Under the pieces are notes generated by a model. It had not been told where the DNA came from. It made no database searches and saw only the letters and a list, made by a program, of their open reading frames with translations. A stretch of DNA of 64,000 bases from Oceanobacillus manasiensis. GTDB lineage: Bacteria > Bacillota > Bacilli > Bacillales > Amphibacillaceae. Positions 1 to 9,198 of the stretch are shown here, in pieces (position 1 is the first letter of the stretch; every line of letters begins with the position of its first letter). The DNA lies in NCBI RefSeq assembly GCF_000724085.1, contig NZ_CCDL010000001.1:1674001-1738000 (forward strand), written 5' to 3'. Position numbers and translations under genes: made by a program.

Positions 1-1022
1 ATAATAAAAAAGCACGTATCCAGGAACTTGAACTGGAAATGACTGATCCAGGATTTTGGGATGATCAGGAAACAGCTCAAAAAGTAATCAATGAAGTAAA
101 CGGCTTAAAAAGTTATTCGGAAAACTTTGAAGCATTGGAAGAGAGAATTGAAAATCTGGAAGTATCGTATGAGCTTGTAAAAGAGGAAAACGATCAGGAA
201 TTATTTCAAGAATTAGCTGGAGACATGGCAGCGATCATTTCGGACGTTAATGAATTTGAATTGCTTATGCTATTAAGTGAACCATATGATGCGAACAACG
301 CTATTTTAGAGCTTCATCCAGGTGCAGGTGGAACAGAATCACAGGACTGGGCAAGTATGTTATTACGTATGTACCAGCGCTGGGCGGAAGCAAAAGATTT
401 CAAAGTGGAGATGCTCGATTACCTTGCAGGGGAAGAAGCTGGTGTTAAAAGTGTTACCCTCCTAATTAAAGGACACAATGCCTACGGGTATCTTAAGGCA
501 GAAAAAGGTGTTCACCGTCTCGTAAGAATATCGCCATTTGATTCTTCTGGTCGGAGACATACCTCTTTTGCTTCATGTGACATTATGCCAGAAATGTCGG
601 ATGATGTGGATATTGACATTCGAACTGAAGATATTAAGGTGGATACCTACAGAGCAAGTGGCGCAGGTGGTCAGCATGTTAACACCACAGACTCCGCCGT
701 TCGTATTACCCATTTACCCACAAATGTTATCGTTACATGTCAAAATGAACGGTCCCAAATTAAAAATAGAGAAGCAGCAATGAAAATGTTAAAATCGAAG
801 CTTTATCAGTTAGAAATTGAAAAGCAACAGCAGGAACTAGCTGAAATTCGTGGAGAACAAAAGGAAATTGGTTGGGGTAGCCAAATTCGCTCCTATGTGT
901 TTCATCCATACTCTATGGTAAAAGATCACCGTACGAACACGGAGATGGGAAACACACAAGCCGTTATGGATGGAGAAATTGATCCATTTATTGATGCATA
1001 TTTGCGTTCACAAATGGGTTAG
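1..1022 (+). CDS. prfB: Peptide chain release factor 2 (partial, 5' end outside window)
   Basis: Release factor 2 reads UAA and UGA in the ribosomal A site and triggers hydrolysis of peptidyl-tRNA. Only the C-terminal ~340 residues are present: the open frame runs in from the left edge with codons starting at base 3, so the ATG at 39 is internal (preceded in frame by [11 protein letters not shown]). The SPF stop-codon recognition tripeptide is visible in [10 protein letters not shown] (near base 530) and the catalytic GGQ loop in [10 protein letters not shown] (near base 665). The programmed +1 frameshift typical of prfB would lie near codon 25, outside the window, so it cannot be checked. 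Stop is TAG at 1020-1022. Confidence 0.97.
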   Translation, partial: NKKARIQELELEMTDPGFWDDQETAQKVINEVNGLKSYSENFEALEERIENLEVSYELVKEENDQELFQELAGDMAAIISDVNEFELLMLLSEPYDANNAILELHPGAGGTESQDWASMLLRMYQRWAEAKDFKVEMLDYLAGEEAGVKSVTLLIKGHNAYGYLKAEKGVHRLVRISPFDSSGRRHTSFASCDIMPEMSDDVDIDIRTEDIKVDTYRASGAGGQHVNTTDSAVRITHLPTNVIVTCQNERSQIKNREAAMKMLKSKLYQLEIEKQQQELAEIRGEQKEIGWGSQIRSYVFHPYSMVKDHRTNTEMGNTQAVMDGEIDPFIDAYLRSQMG

Positions 1023-1211
1023 AGTTAGTGAACAATAATACATTTCATGAAATTGTAACAACTTAGGAAACAATTGACCTGATTGGGTCTAAAGCCATTT
1101 TTCCCCTAAGACTTTAAGGATGGATTTTTATATATCGGTTTTAAAAATTCTAATTAGGTTATAATAATCCTTGAAACGTAACAAAAGTTTAAAAAGGGGG
1201 GTAACTATGCT

Positions 1212-1583
1212 ATGAAAAAATGGTTATTTACCGTATTATTTGGCTCTGCCCTTGTTTTAGGCGCCTGTGGTGGCGGAGATGATGCTTCAGAAGAACCCGC
1301 TAATGATGGGGCAACAGAAGAAGAAGCCAACCAATCAGATGAAGGTGCTGGAGGTACAGTCGATACAGCTGCAGCCGAAGATGCTTTTCGGAGCAACTGT
1401 TCAAGCTGTCACGGTGCTGACTTATCCGGTGGTGTTGGTCCTGCTTTAACAAATGCAGGGGAAAAATACTCAGCGGATCAAATTGCAGACATTATTAACA
1501 ATGGACAAGGTTCCATGCCGCCAGGACAGGCTACTGGAGATGACGTTGATCTTCTTGCCAATTGGTTAGCTGAAAAGAAATAA
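1212..1583 (+). CDS. cccB: Cytochrome c-551, membrane-anchored lipoprotein
   Basis: Small c-type cytochrome that carries electrons on the outer face of the membrane. Residues 1-19 are a lipoprotein signal ending in the lipobox LGAC, so Cys19 should be acylated. Residues 20-50 are an acidic Gly/Glu/Asp-rich linker. The folded domain carries one covalent haem site, CSSCH, followed by a GVGPAL turn and SMPPG, whose Met is the expected sixth haem ligand. Length (123 aa) fits the CccB family. Start ATG 1212 is chosen because a strong RBS (AAAAGGGGGG) precedes it and the ATG at 1207 runs into a stop at once. It follows prfB as in B. subtilis and ends at a hairpin terminator. Confidence 0.93.
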   Translation: MKKWLFTVLFGSALVLGACGGGDDASEEPANDGATEEEANQSDEGAGGTVDTAAAEDAFRSNCSSCHGADLSGGVGPALTNAGEKYSADQIADIINNGQGSMPPGQATGDDVDLLANWLAEKK

Positions 1584-1590
1584 AGGATAA

Positions 1591-1627
1591 AAGGTCTAAA
1601 TGCTTAATAAGCGTTGGGCCTTTTTTA
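1591..1627 (+). terminator. Terminator after cccB
   Basis: AAGGTC pairs with GGCCTT and an inner TGCTT pairs with AAGCG, followed by TTTTTT. It lies between converging genes and the reverse strand also ends in a T-run, so it may work both ways. Confidence 0.75.
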
Positions 1628-1639
1628 TGTTGAGCAAAT

Positions 1640-1888
1640 TTATTCCATCGGGAACATAGGCGGATCAGGTGTAAAGGTTTCAATTGCAGTGACAATAAGA
1701 AATATAGTCCATAGAACCATAGTAATCACACTTCCAATTCTTATTAACTTAATCTGAATATCCGACAACTCAGGCGTTTCTTTATATCGCCATCGGTCTA
1801 GAAATAAAAAGCTTTCTTCTGGTTCATATAGACTCCAAATGCATAAGACATATACAGGTATTGAAAGTACTATGACAAAGAATAACAT
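1640..1888 (-). CDS. Small two-helix membrane protein, function unknown
   Basis: An 82-residue protein with two predicted membrane segments, residues 1-20 (LFFVIVLSIPVYVLCIWSLY) and about 48-70 (IRIGSVITMVLWTIFLIVTA). The loop between them is charged and aromatic (EPEESFLFLDRWRYKE, PELSDIQIKLIR). A strong RBS (GGGGGGAGCG) sits four bases before the ATG on the minus strand, which supports translation. It resembles short Bacillaceae membrane proteins annotated only as DUF6199-type; that assignment is from memory and tentative. It faces cccB tail to tail. No catalytic motif is seen. Confidence 0.7.
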   Translation of the reverse strand: MLFFVIVLSIPVYVLCIWSLYEPEESFLFLDRWRYKETPELSDIQIKLIRIGSVITMVLWTIFLIVTAIETFTPDPPMFPME

Positions 1889-2265
1889 TACGCTCCCCCC
1901 ATTAGTAAGATTTATATATTACTTATACGTTATTTTTTCATTAAAGATTCAATCCCATTTTTTAGTGTACTTCACTTAAATTACACCGTGTAGAAACACT
2001 ATCTCCCTATTAAAAGAACTGCCCTCGTTTATTAAAGAGTTACCCATCCATAATCTTCCACAAAAACTTCCATTACCTATGGCCGAGTTCTACATTGATA
2101 TATCTTTGTAATCAAGAAAGTCAGAAAATCACACTTAAAAACGAATATTATCTTTAGTAGGATGGCGATTATTACATGTATCACCAGCATATTACAAATA
2201 GTGTCAATTGCAAACTCTTGAAACATAAATGTAATAATTTTGTGTCTAAAAATCGTGGCGAAAGA
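1889..2265. other. Intergenic region before the ftsE promoter
   Basis: AT-rich sequence of about 380 bases with no open frame longer than a few dozen codons, no RNA gene recognised and no strong repeat. It should hold the promoter of the minus-strand small membrane gene, whose RBS lies at its left edge, but no confident -35/-10 pair was found there. Confidence 0.5.
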
Positions 2266-2274
2266 TGTTATACT
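2266..2274 (+). promoter_or_regulatory. Extended -10 promoter for ftsEX
   Basis: TGTTATACT reads as an extended -10 (TG-N-TATACT). No good -35 is present 17 bases upstream, which is normal for extended -10 promoters. Transcription from here would give a leader of about 90 bases before ftsE. Confidence 0.5.
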
Positions 2275-2368
2275 AGGTAAGTATTGGGTACATAACCACC
2301 TACCACAATATAGTCATAGGGTAGAACACACACAGTGTAGAAGTTAACAAAAAAGCAAAGGTGATTAA

Positions 2369-3055
2369 ATGATATTAATGAACGATGTATATAAAACATA
2401 TCCCAATGGGGTTACCGCGCTGAATGGCGTTAATGTTGATATAAAGCAAGGTGAGTTTGTTTATGTTGTTGGACCAAGTGGTGCTGGGAAATCGACTTTT
2501 ATTAAACTAATTTACCGTGAAGTAAAACCTTCTAAAGGAAGCATTCTTATTAATGAAATGAATATGAGTGAGCTTAAAGAAAAGAAGGTTCCACTTCTCA
2601 GACGTGATATAGGGGTTATTTTTCAGGACTTTAAGTTGCTGCCAAAACTGACAGTCTATGAAAATATTGCATTTGCCTTAGAAGTTATTGAGGAATCTCC
2701 TAAAAAAATCCGCAATCGCGTCATGGAAGTACTAGACCTGGTAGGGTTGAAAAACAAAGCAAGATTTATTCCTGACGAGCTTTCTGGTGGAGAGCAGCAA
2801 CGTGTTTCTATTGCCCGGGCAATAGTTAACAATCCTAAAATTGTTATTGCAGACGAACCAACAGGAAACTTAGACCCGGATACTTCTTGGGGAATTATGA
2901 AAACATTTGAAGAAATTAATGCTAGAGGTACTACCATTCTCATGGCAACCCACAGCAAAGAAATAGTAAACACAATTAAGAAACGTGTTATTGCAATAGA
3001 GGATGGCTTAATTGTAAGAGACGAACACCGAGGAGAATACGGCTATGAAGTTTAG
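2369..3055 (+). CDS. ftsE: Cell division ABC transporter ATP-binding protein FtsE
   Basis: ATPase of the FtsEX complex, which does not move a substrate but transmits a conformational signal across the membrane to activate peptidoglycan hydrolases. At 228 aa it is a bare nucleotide-binding domain: Walker A GPSGAGKS (residues 35-42), Q-loop VIFQDFKLL, signature LSGGEQQR (near 138), Walker B IVIADEPTGNLD (near 158) and switch His in ATHSKE. The start follows AAAGGTGATTAA. It overlaps ftsX by 11 bases, indicating coupled translation. In B. subtilis the partner hydrolase is CwlO; here a coiled-coil M23 enzyme lies directly downstream. Confidence 0.97.
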   Translation: MILMNDVYKTYPNGVTALNGVNVDIKQGEFVYVVGPSGAGKSTFIKLIYREVKPSKGSILINEMNMSELKEKKVPLLRRDIGVIFQDFKLLPKLTVYENIAFALEVIEESPKKIRNRVMEVLDLVGLKNKARFIPDELSGGEQQRVSIARAIVNNPKIVIADEPTGNLDPDTSWGIMKTFEEINARGTTILMATHSKEIVNTIKKRVIAIEDGLIVRDEHRGEYGYEV

Positions 3056-3938
3056 AACAGTGATGCGACATTTTCGTGAAGGCTTAAAAAACATAGGCCG
3101 AAATGGATGGATGACAGTAGCATCGGTGGGAGCAGTAACCACAACATTAATTCTTGTTGGAGCGTTTCTCGCACTCATGCTTAACCTAAATCAAATGGCA
3201 GATAACATAGAACAAGATGTAGAAATAACTACACTCATTGATTTGACATTAAACGAAGAAGAAATTACGAATTTAGGTAATGAAATAGAAGAACTTAATG
3301 GTGTCGAAACGGTCTCTTTCTCATCTAAAGATGATGAGCTGGCAAAACTTATTGAAAGCATGGGAGATGAAGGGAGATCTTGGGAGCTATTTGAACAGGA
3401 CAACCCCTTAAATCATGTTTATGTTGTAAAAACAACGGACCCGGAAGACACGATAGATGTTGCAGATCAAATAAGTGAAATGGATGGTGTGCAAGAAGTA
3501 AATTATGGTAAAGGAGTAGTCGAAAGATTATTCACTTTTAATAAATACGCAAGAAATATTGGCTTAGCTCTAATCATCGGACTAGTATTTACAGCAATCT
3601 TCCTAATCTCAAACACAATTAAAATTACAATTATGGCACGCAGTAGAGAAATTGGTATTATGAAACTCGTTGGAGCTACAAATGGTTTTATTAGATGGCC
3701 GTTCTTTATTGAAGGATTAATGTTAGGCATATTAGGATCTATTATTCCAATTGGAGTAATTCTTACAGGGTATTATTATTTGGCAAACAATGTAAGTGAT
3801 CGTATCTCATACAGCTTTGTAGAAGTTTTACCATTTAACCCATTTGCATGGCAACTTTCCCTTATTATTTTGGGAATTGGTGCGTTTATTGGAATTTGGG
3901 GCAGTGTGATGAGTGTACGTAAATTCCTAAAAGTATAG
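3045..3938 (+). CDS. ftsX: Cell division permease-like protein FtsX
   Basis: Membrane subunit of FtsEX. It has the family's four-helix layout: one helix at about residues 22-47, a large extracellular domain (about 48-170, acidic) that in this family contacts the wall hydrolase or its adaptor, then three helices at about 173-195, 222-250 and 268-291. The cytoplasmic loop MARSREIGIMKLVGATNG is the conserved segment that contacts the ATPase. The start ATG lies inside the 3' end of ftsE and is preceded by GAGGAGAA. It is followed by 55 bases and then the M23 hydrolase gene, which is the likely target. Confidence 0.96.
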   Translation: MKFRTVMRHFREGLKNIGRNGWMTVASVGAVTTTLILVGAFLALMLNLNQMADNIEQDVEITTLIDLTLNEEEITNLGNEIEELNGVETVSFSSKDDELAKLIESMGDEGRSWELFEQDNPLNHVYVVKTTDPEDTIDVADQISEMDGVQEVNYGKGVVERLFTFNKYARNIGLALIIGLVFTAIFLISNTIKITIMARSREIGIMKLVGATNGFIRWPFFIEGLMLGILGSIIPIGVILTGYYYLANNVSDRISYSFVEVLPFNPFAWQLSLIILGIGAFIGIWGSVMSVRKFLKV

Positions 3939-3993
3939 CTCTAGATAAAAAGAAACTACCATTTTTGTACAAAGGGAAGGGGAAAGCAAAACG

Positions 3994-5448
3994 ATGAAAA
4001 AATATGCCTCATTTTTACTTGCAACAACTTTGGCAGTCACCAGCATTTCCTTTGGTGGGACTACCGTTTCAGCAGAGTCTATTGGTGGATTAGAGAAGAA
4101 AATTAATGAATTAGAAGAAGAACAAAATGACCTGAAACAGAAACAGGGAAATATCTCAGGTGATAAGAACGAAACAGAAGGCAAAATGGGTGAAAATGAA
4201 GAGAAACAAACTACCGTTGAAAGTGAAATTAATTCAATTGACGATAAATTAGCGAAAACACAAAATGATATTGCGTCAAAAGAACAAGAGATTACGTCTA
4301 CTAATGATGAAATTAAAAAGCTAGAAGATAGAATAGTAGAATTGAAAGAAGAGATAGTAGTATTAAAGGAAAGAATTGCAGAGCGGGATAAACTTATAAA
4401 AGAACGCTTAAGAGCAATTCAAAAGAGTGGCGGAAATATGAAATATATCGAAGTTATTCTAGGTTCAAAAAGCTTTGGAGACTTCATTAATCGCAGTTCA
4501 GCAGTAAACACGATAATGGACCAAGATAAAAGCATCATGGAAGAACAGGAGTCTGACAAAAACACGCTCGAGGCTAATAAAGTTGAAGTAGAAGAGAGCA
4601 AAGCTTCCGTGGAAGAGAAGAAAGTTGCGCTAGAAGGGCAAAAAGAAGAATTACTTGTACTTAAAGATGATCTTGATGATCAAAAGAAGAAAAAGAAGTC
4701 ATTAATGGCTAAGCTAGAAGAAGAGTACATTGACCTTGAAAATTACAAAATTAGCCTTGAAGATGAACAACAAATTCTTGCAGCACAAGCTGATGCGGTA
4801 GCGAAAGCTAAAACACTAGCAGAATCAGAAAAAGGTAAATTAGAGCAGTTAGCACGTGAAGAGGCTGCAAGAAAAGAAGCGGAAAAGAGAGAAGCTGAAA
4901 AACGTGCTGCAGAGAAGAGAAAAGCTGAGCAGACAAAAGAAAAAGCACCTTCTTCAAACACTGGTTCGTCCCAGTCAGCTTCGTCTAATACTAGCTCAAA
5001 TACAAACACCACTACATCGACTCCTTCGAGCAGTGGTAGCGGATTGTTTATCTGGCCAGCAAAAGGTGGATTGACATCTCCATTCAACTTAAATCGAATG
5101 CATCCTGTTAAGGGATATGTTAGTCCGCATTATGGCATTGACATTGGTGTGAGATATGGCGAATTAAAAGCAGCGGCCTCAGGTGTCGTAATTAGCACCC
5201 GTACAATGAACGGATATGGTAAAACAATCATGGTTTCCCATCACTTAAATGGGAAAACTTATACAACACTATATGCACACTTAAATAATGTTTCCGTATC
5301 AGTTGGACAAAGTGTGTCACAAGGACAAGTTATTGGGCAGACGGGGAATACAGGAATTGGTACTGGGCCTCACCTTCACTTCGAGATCCATGAGGGACCA
5401 TGGAATGGAGCCAAAAGTAATGCAGTAGACCCAATGAAATTCTATTAA
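3994..5448 (+). CDS. Secreted coiled-coil M23 peptidoglycan endopeptidase (EnvC/LytM type)
   Basis: Secreted wall hydrolase of 484 aa. Residues 1-27 are a signal peptide (cleavage near VSA-ES). Residues 30-280 form a long coiled coil rich in Glu, Lys and Gln, then an Ala/Lys/Glu stretch, then a Ser/Thr/Asn linker (about 318-350). The C-terminal M23 (LytM) domain keeps the zinc ligands: H379 and D383 in HYGIDIG and the HxH of GPHLHFEIH (H460, H462). The order coiled coil plus LytM is that of E. coli EnvC, which FtsEX controls, and the gene sits right after ftsEX. Unlike EnvC, this protein retains its metal ligands and should be an active enzyme. The role as FtsEX effector is inferred from fold and position. 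Confidence 0.9.
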   Translation: MKKYASFLLATTLAVTSISFGGTTVSAESIGGLEKKINELEEEQNDLKQKQGNISGDKNETEGKMGENEEKQTTVESEINSIDDKLAKTQNDIASKEQEITSTNDEIKKLEDRIVELKEEIVVLKERIAERDKLIKERLRAIQKSGGNMKYIEVILGSKSFGDFINRSSAVNTIMDQDKSIMEEQESDKNTLEANKVEVEESKASVEEKKVALEGQKEELLVLKDDLDDQKKKKKSLMAKLEEEYIDLENYKISLEDEQQILAAQADAVAKAKTLAESEKGKLEQLAREEAARKEAEKREAEKRAAEKRKAEQTKEKAPSSNTGSSQSASSNTSSNTNTTTSTPSSSGSGLFIWPAKGGLTSPFNLNRMHPVKGYVSPHYGIDIGVRYGELKAAASGVVISTRTMNGYGKTIMVSHHLNGKTYTTLYAHLNNVSVSVGQSVSQGQVIGQTGNTGIGTGPHLHFEIHEGPWNGAKSNAVDPMKFY

Positions 5449-5463
5449 AACATTCTTTTAACT

Positions 5464-5496
5464 AAAGACATCACTCTCTATGTGTGATGTCTTTTT
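5464..5496 (+). terminator. Terminator after the M23 hydrolase gene
   Basis: AAAGACATCAC pairs with GTGATGTCTTT around a 9-base loop and is followed by TTTTT. Confidence 0.85.
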
Positions 5497-5624
5497 ATTC
5501 TATTCCCATAAATGTATTACATAAAACGTGCAGGAAAACCATAGTCATAAGTAGAAGATAATGGTATGCTTTTGTAAGATGTGATGAAAAGTATTATTAG
5601 ACTAACAACTATCGAGGTGGAAAA

Positions 5625-7073
5625 ATGAGTTTGAAAAGGTCACATATAATTCTGCTGCTTCTTGCTGCACTCCTTCTAGGGTTTGCAGGTGCCTATTTTG
5701 GCGTACAGCTAGCAGGACAGGGAGATAATGAAGAAAGTACTGAGCAAACAATAGAGACAATACCTAGTACAGAAGAAACAAGTACATCTGACATAGAAAA
5801 AGTAGAGCAAGCTTTTTCATTAATAAAGGATAACTATTTAGAGGACGTAGAAGATAGTACGTTAATCGAAGGTGCTATACAAGGTATGCTTTCTACACTG
5901 GAAGACCCTTATAGCTCTTATATGGATGTCGAAACCATGGCTCAGTTTAATGAGCAGATTGAATCTTCATTTGAAGGAATTGGTGCAGAGGTTAGTATGG
6001 TAAACAGCATGGTAACGATCGTAGCGCCGATTAAAGACTCTCCTGCTGAAAAAGCAGGCTTGCGTCCGAATGATCAAGTTTTAAGTGTTGATGGGGAAAG
6101 TGTGGAAGGTTTGGATTTAAACGAGGCAGTCGCTAAGATACGTGGTGAGAAAGGTTCAGAGGTTGTATTAGAGATTCAGCGTCCTGGCGCATCTGATCCA
6201 TTTGACATTACTATTGTACGCGACACTATTCCACTTGAAACAGTGTACAATAGTATTGAAGAAATAGATGGAAAGAAAACTGGAGTGCTTGAAGTTACGA
6301 ACTTTTCTGAGCATACAGCAGAAGAATTTGAAGAACAATTGACAATGTTGGAAGAGGAAGGTATTGAAGGCTTAGTAATAGACGTGCGTGGCAATCCTGG
6401 TGGATTACTTACGGCTGTAGAAGACATGCTAAAGCTCTTTGTTCCTGAAGATATGCCATATTTGCAAATTGAAGATAAAAACGGAGAGAAAACACCTTAT
6501 TTTTCAGATTTAAGTGAGAAAAAAGATTACCCAGTGAGTGTCGTGATTGATGAAGGAAGTGCTTCCGCATCAGAAATACTTGCTGTAGCTATGAAAGAAA
6601 TGGGCTACGATATTGTAGGCCAGACTAGCTTCGGAAAAGGAACTGTACAACAAGCAGTACCAATGGGGGACGGTAGCTCCATTAAGTTAACTTTTTATAA
6701 ATGGTTATCTCCTGAAGGCGAGTCTATCCACGAGAAGGGTGTAGAACCTACTGTCGAAGTGAAACAAGCTGATTATTTCTATACGAATCCTATTCAAATT
6801 GAGGAAGCATTGGAATTTGATCAAACAGCGGATGCTATTGAAAATGTTCAAATTATGCTTGAAGGTCTCGGTTATAACCCAGGTAGAACGGACGGTTATT
6901 TTAGTGAAGAAACCGAGTCGGCAGTGAATTCCTTCCAAGAAGAAAATGACCTGGATGTAACCGGCAAAGTTAATGAAGAAACGGCCGGATTAATTGAAGC
7001 ACAAATTATTGATAAAATACGCAGTGGTGAAGACGATAGACAGTTAGAGAAATCATTAGAAGAGATATACTAG
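5625..7073 (+). CDS. ctpB: C-terminal processing serine protease of family S41 (CtpB type)
   Basis: Membrane-anchored protease on the outer face that trims protein C-termini; in B. subtilis CtpB acts in the SigK checkpoint by cleaving SpoIVFA. Order: one N-terminal helix (residues 7-30), Asp/Glu/Thr linker, PDZ domain (about 100-185, FEGIGAEV and AGLRPNDQVLSVDG), protease core with nucleophile Ser314 in GSASASE and general base Lys338 in FGKGT, then a C-terminal peptidoglycan-binding domain (about 405-460, GLGYNPGRTDGYFSEETE). Length 482 aa is usual. It follows a terminator and has RBS GAGGTGG. The wall-binding tail suggests anchoring to peptidoglycan. Confidence 0.93.
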   Translation: MSLKRSHIILLLLAALLLGFAGAYFGVQLAGQGDNEESTEQTIETIPSTEETSTSDIEKVEQAFSLIKDNYLEDVEDSTLIEGAIQGMLSTLEDPYSSYMDVETMAQFNEQIESSFEGIGAEVSMVNSMVTIVAPIKDSPAEKAGLRPNDQVLSVDGESVEGLDLNEAVAKIRGEKGSEVVLEIQRPGASDPFDITIVRDTIPLETVYNSIEEIDGKKTGVLEVTNFSEHTAEEFEEQLTMLEEEGIEGLVIDVRGNPGGLLTAVEDMLKLFVPEDMPYLQIEDKNGEKTPYFSDLSEKKDYPVSVVIDEGSASASEILAVAMKEMGYDIVGQTSFGKGTVQQAVPMGDGSSIKLTFYKWLSPEGESIHEKGVEPTVEVKQADYFYTNPIQIEEALEFDQTADAIENVQIMLEGLGYNPGRTDGYFSEETESAVNSFQEENDLDVTGKVNEETAGLIEAQIIDKIRSGEDDRQLEKSLEEIY

Positions 7074-7085
7074 TAATTTTGGTGG

Positions 7086-7116
7086 AGAGCAGGGACTAAG
7101 TCCTTGCTCTATTTTT
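7086..7116 (+). terminator. Terminator after ctpB
   Basis: AGAGCAGGGAC pairs with GTCCTTGCTCT with almost no loop and is followed by ATTTTT. Confidence 0.8.
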
Positions 7117-7309
7117 CATTTATGCTATTTAATTTAATAGCATATAGAGTACCAATACAGGTATCAGAATAGATAATCTACGTATCAAAATTTCTAGGAA
7201 CAAATCTATTAATATACTAACCTTCTCCATTGTATGGTAAAATTATTTCATAACAAGATATGAACGAATGCAAGGCAAGAACATAGATACAGCAAAAGAG
7301 GTGATCGTT

Positions 7310-8491
7310 ATGGTGGAAGCATGGCTAGTAGAGCTTGCTAAAGGGGTGGCCAAGCTATTATTAAACCCGTTATTGTATTGGTTTGTCATCGTATTACTGC
7401 TTGCAGGTTATAGACGGGTGAAACGAGAGAGGCAAAACTTTGGAACGAAAATATTTGATGTGTTTTCTGAATGGAGATCAACGTGGTTGTTTTCTCTTGT
7501 TACAGGTTTTGTTATTTCTGTAATCATGATAGGCACAGGTTTTGTAGTATCATACCCATCGTTATTGTTATTAAGCTTCATAGCTATTTTATTCAGTATA
7601 TCAGGCAGGTTTATGTTTTTATCTCCTGTTTATACGATAGGTATTTCTTTCGTGTTATTATTATTTGTTCCCACCCTTCTTGAAAATCAACAGTGGATTA
7701 GGGAAGATATTTTTGATCCAATCAATTTAGCTGCATTCCCACTATTACTAGGCGTTCTTTTAATAGCAGAAGGTTTGCTATTAAAACGAACAAACATGAA
7801 AGATACTTTTCCCGGCCTGTCCCTTAGTAACCGTGGGGTTTGGGTTGGAGAACATCATCTTAAAAAACTAGCAATGATTCCATTTTTTCTTCTCCTTCCA
7901 TCAGGTTTAATTACACCATTTGCTGATTTCTGGCCGTACGTTTCTTTCGGTGAGCAATCATACAGCATCATTTTATTTCCCTTTTTGCTTGGGGTAGATT
8001 ATAAGGTCCGTGGGAGGTATCCGAAAGAAGCCGCAAATAAGATAGCAGTACCTATTATATTGCTTGGTATTGGTGCTGCGGGACTAGCTGTTGGAGGTGT
8101 GTTCTTTTCCCCATTGTCTCTCGTAGCGGTGGTGGTAACTATTTTTGGTAAAGAATATATCAATTATCGACATCGTAATAGTGAGCGATTGAGACGTTGT
8201 TATTTCCACCCGATGAACAACGGATTAAAAGTGCTTGGAGTTATCCCTGGTACGCCTGCTGATCGCTTGGATATTAAAGTCGGAGAAAACATCATGAAAG
8301 TTAATGGGCAAAAGGTAAACAGTATTGATTCTTTTTACCAGTCGTTGCAGGCAAGTGGTGCCTATTTTAAATTAGATATCGAGGATTTAAATGGGGAACT
8401 CAGGTTTGTTCAAGGTGCACTCTATCAAGGAGATCACCATGAATTGGGATTGCTATTTAGTGATACGCCATATCGTCGTAAGGAAGCTTAA
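7310..8491 (+). CDS. minJ: MinJ-like polytopic membrane protein with C-terminal PDZ domain
   Basis: Likely orthologue of B. subtilis MinJ (YvjD), which bridges DivIVA and MinD and so directs the division inhibitor to poles and septa. The N-terminal ~290 residues hold about eight hydrophobic helices; the last ~90 residues are a PDZ domain (LGVIPGTPADRLDIKVGENIMKVNG pattern, split here between bases 8230 and 8300). I choose ATG 7310 (MVEAWL) because AGAGGTGATCG precedes it; a longer in-frame start at 7268 has no RBS. Its place after ctpB matches the B. subtilis order. A PDZ domain alone is not specific, so the name rests on layout and synteny. Confidence 0.85.
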   Translation: MVEAWLVELAKGVAKLLLNPLLYWFVIVLLLAGYRRVKRERQNFGTKIFDVFSEWRSTWLFSLVTGFVISVIMIGTGFVVSYPSLLLLSFIAILFSISGRFMFLSPVYTIGISFVLLLFVPTLLENQQWIREDIFDPINLAAFPLLLGVLLIAEGLLLKRTNMKDTFPGLSLSNRGVWVGEHHLKKLAMIPFFLLLPSGLITPFADFWPYVSFGEQSYSIILFPFLLGVDYKVRGRYPKEAANKIAVPIILLGIGAAGLAVGGVFFSPLSLVAVVVTIFGKEYINYRHRNSERLRRCYFHPMNNGLKVLGVIPGTPADRLDIKVGENIMKVNGQKVNSIDSFYQSLQASGAYFKLDIEDLNGELRFVQGALYQGDHHELGLLFSDTPYRRKEA

Positions 8492-8506
8492 TAAGAAAAA
8501 AAGAAG

Positions 8507-8543
8507 AACTGGGCATCGAATTAATCGATTGCCTGGTTTTTTT
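8507..8543 (+). terminator. Terminator after minJ
   Basis: CTGGGCATCGA pairs imperfectly with TCGATTGCCTGG and is followed by TTTTTTT. Confidence 0.7.
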
Positions 8544-8646
8544 ATGCTAAACACGCTTTTCTCAGGCAAAAAGCCTAAAATCCATATTATTCCTTCAATA
8601 ATTTATTTGATATCATCTAAAACTATTCCTAAGTTTAAGGAATGGA

Positions 8647-9198
8647 ATGGATAAAATGATGAAAAGCTATCTAATGAATGCATGGATTTATCTTGATCCT
8701 CTTTATTTTAAATGTACAAGGTTGCAGTATTTGGAGGAAACTAATAAAACGAATACAATCCTGCGAGTTCGAGTAACTCGATACAAAGGTGCAAGCTTCA
8801 CTTTACTAGATGGCACTGTTATTACAAAAAACGACCTTCTTCTTAAAGTTCATTTGCATAACGTGCGGATGCTAAAAGAGCTTGACGGTGTTACGAGTGA
8901 GATGAAAAGAGCTGTTTATATTTATCATATGATGAAACGTTCCTTACCAAGGCTTGCGACCTATCTTTCTACACACCAAAATCACGAGCAAATTAAAGGA
9001 ATAATTGGCATCACTTCATTGAGTAGCGGGGTTGGAAAACTTGGCTTTGAAACGGCACCCATAAAAAACAGTTTCTACCGCACCTATAAAAAAATAACGC
9101 TTCTCCCCATCAATTACATTGCAGGGAAAAAGCGTATTGGTAAAGATCCAGTATATTTATTTATGTCTAAACAACACCTATTAGAAGTGTATCAGTAG
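8647..9198 (+). CDS. ykoP: YkoP-like protein of unknown function
   Basis: A 183-residue soluble protein with no signal peptide or clear membrane helix. It starts with MDKMMKSYLMNAWIYLDP and has a basic, mixed alpha/beta body; no catalytic motif is recognised. I assign it to the YkoP group because its size fits and because homologues of B. subtilis ykoQ (metallophosphoesterase) and ykoN (glycosyltransferase) lie next to it, as in the yko cluster. The RBS (AAGGA) is weak, and ATG 8656 or 8659 is an alternative start. Its 3' end overlaps the converging ykoQ-like gene by 7 bases, so the two transcripts are antisense at their ends. Confidence 0.65.
   Translation: MDKMMKSYLMNAWIYLDPLYFKCTRLQYLEETNKTNTILRVRVTRYKGASFTLLDGTVITKNDLLLKVHLHNVRMLKELDGVTSEMKRAVYIYHMMKRSLPRLATYLSTHQNHEQIKGIIGITSLSSGVGKLGFETAPIKNSFYRTYKKITLLPINYIAGKKRIGKDPVYLFMSKQHLLEVYQ

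Noticed and set aside
4743-5087. Antisense open frame of 114 codons in the M23 hydrolase gene
   Set aside because: It mirrors the Glu/Lys/Ala and Ser-rich linker of the real protein and has no RBS.
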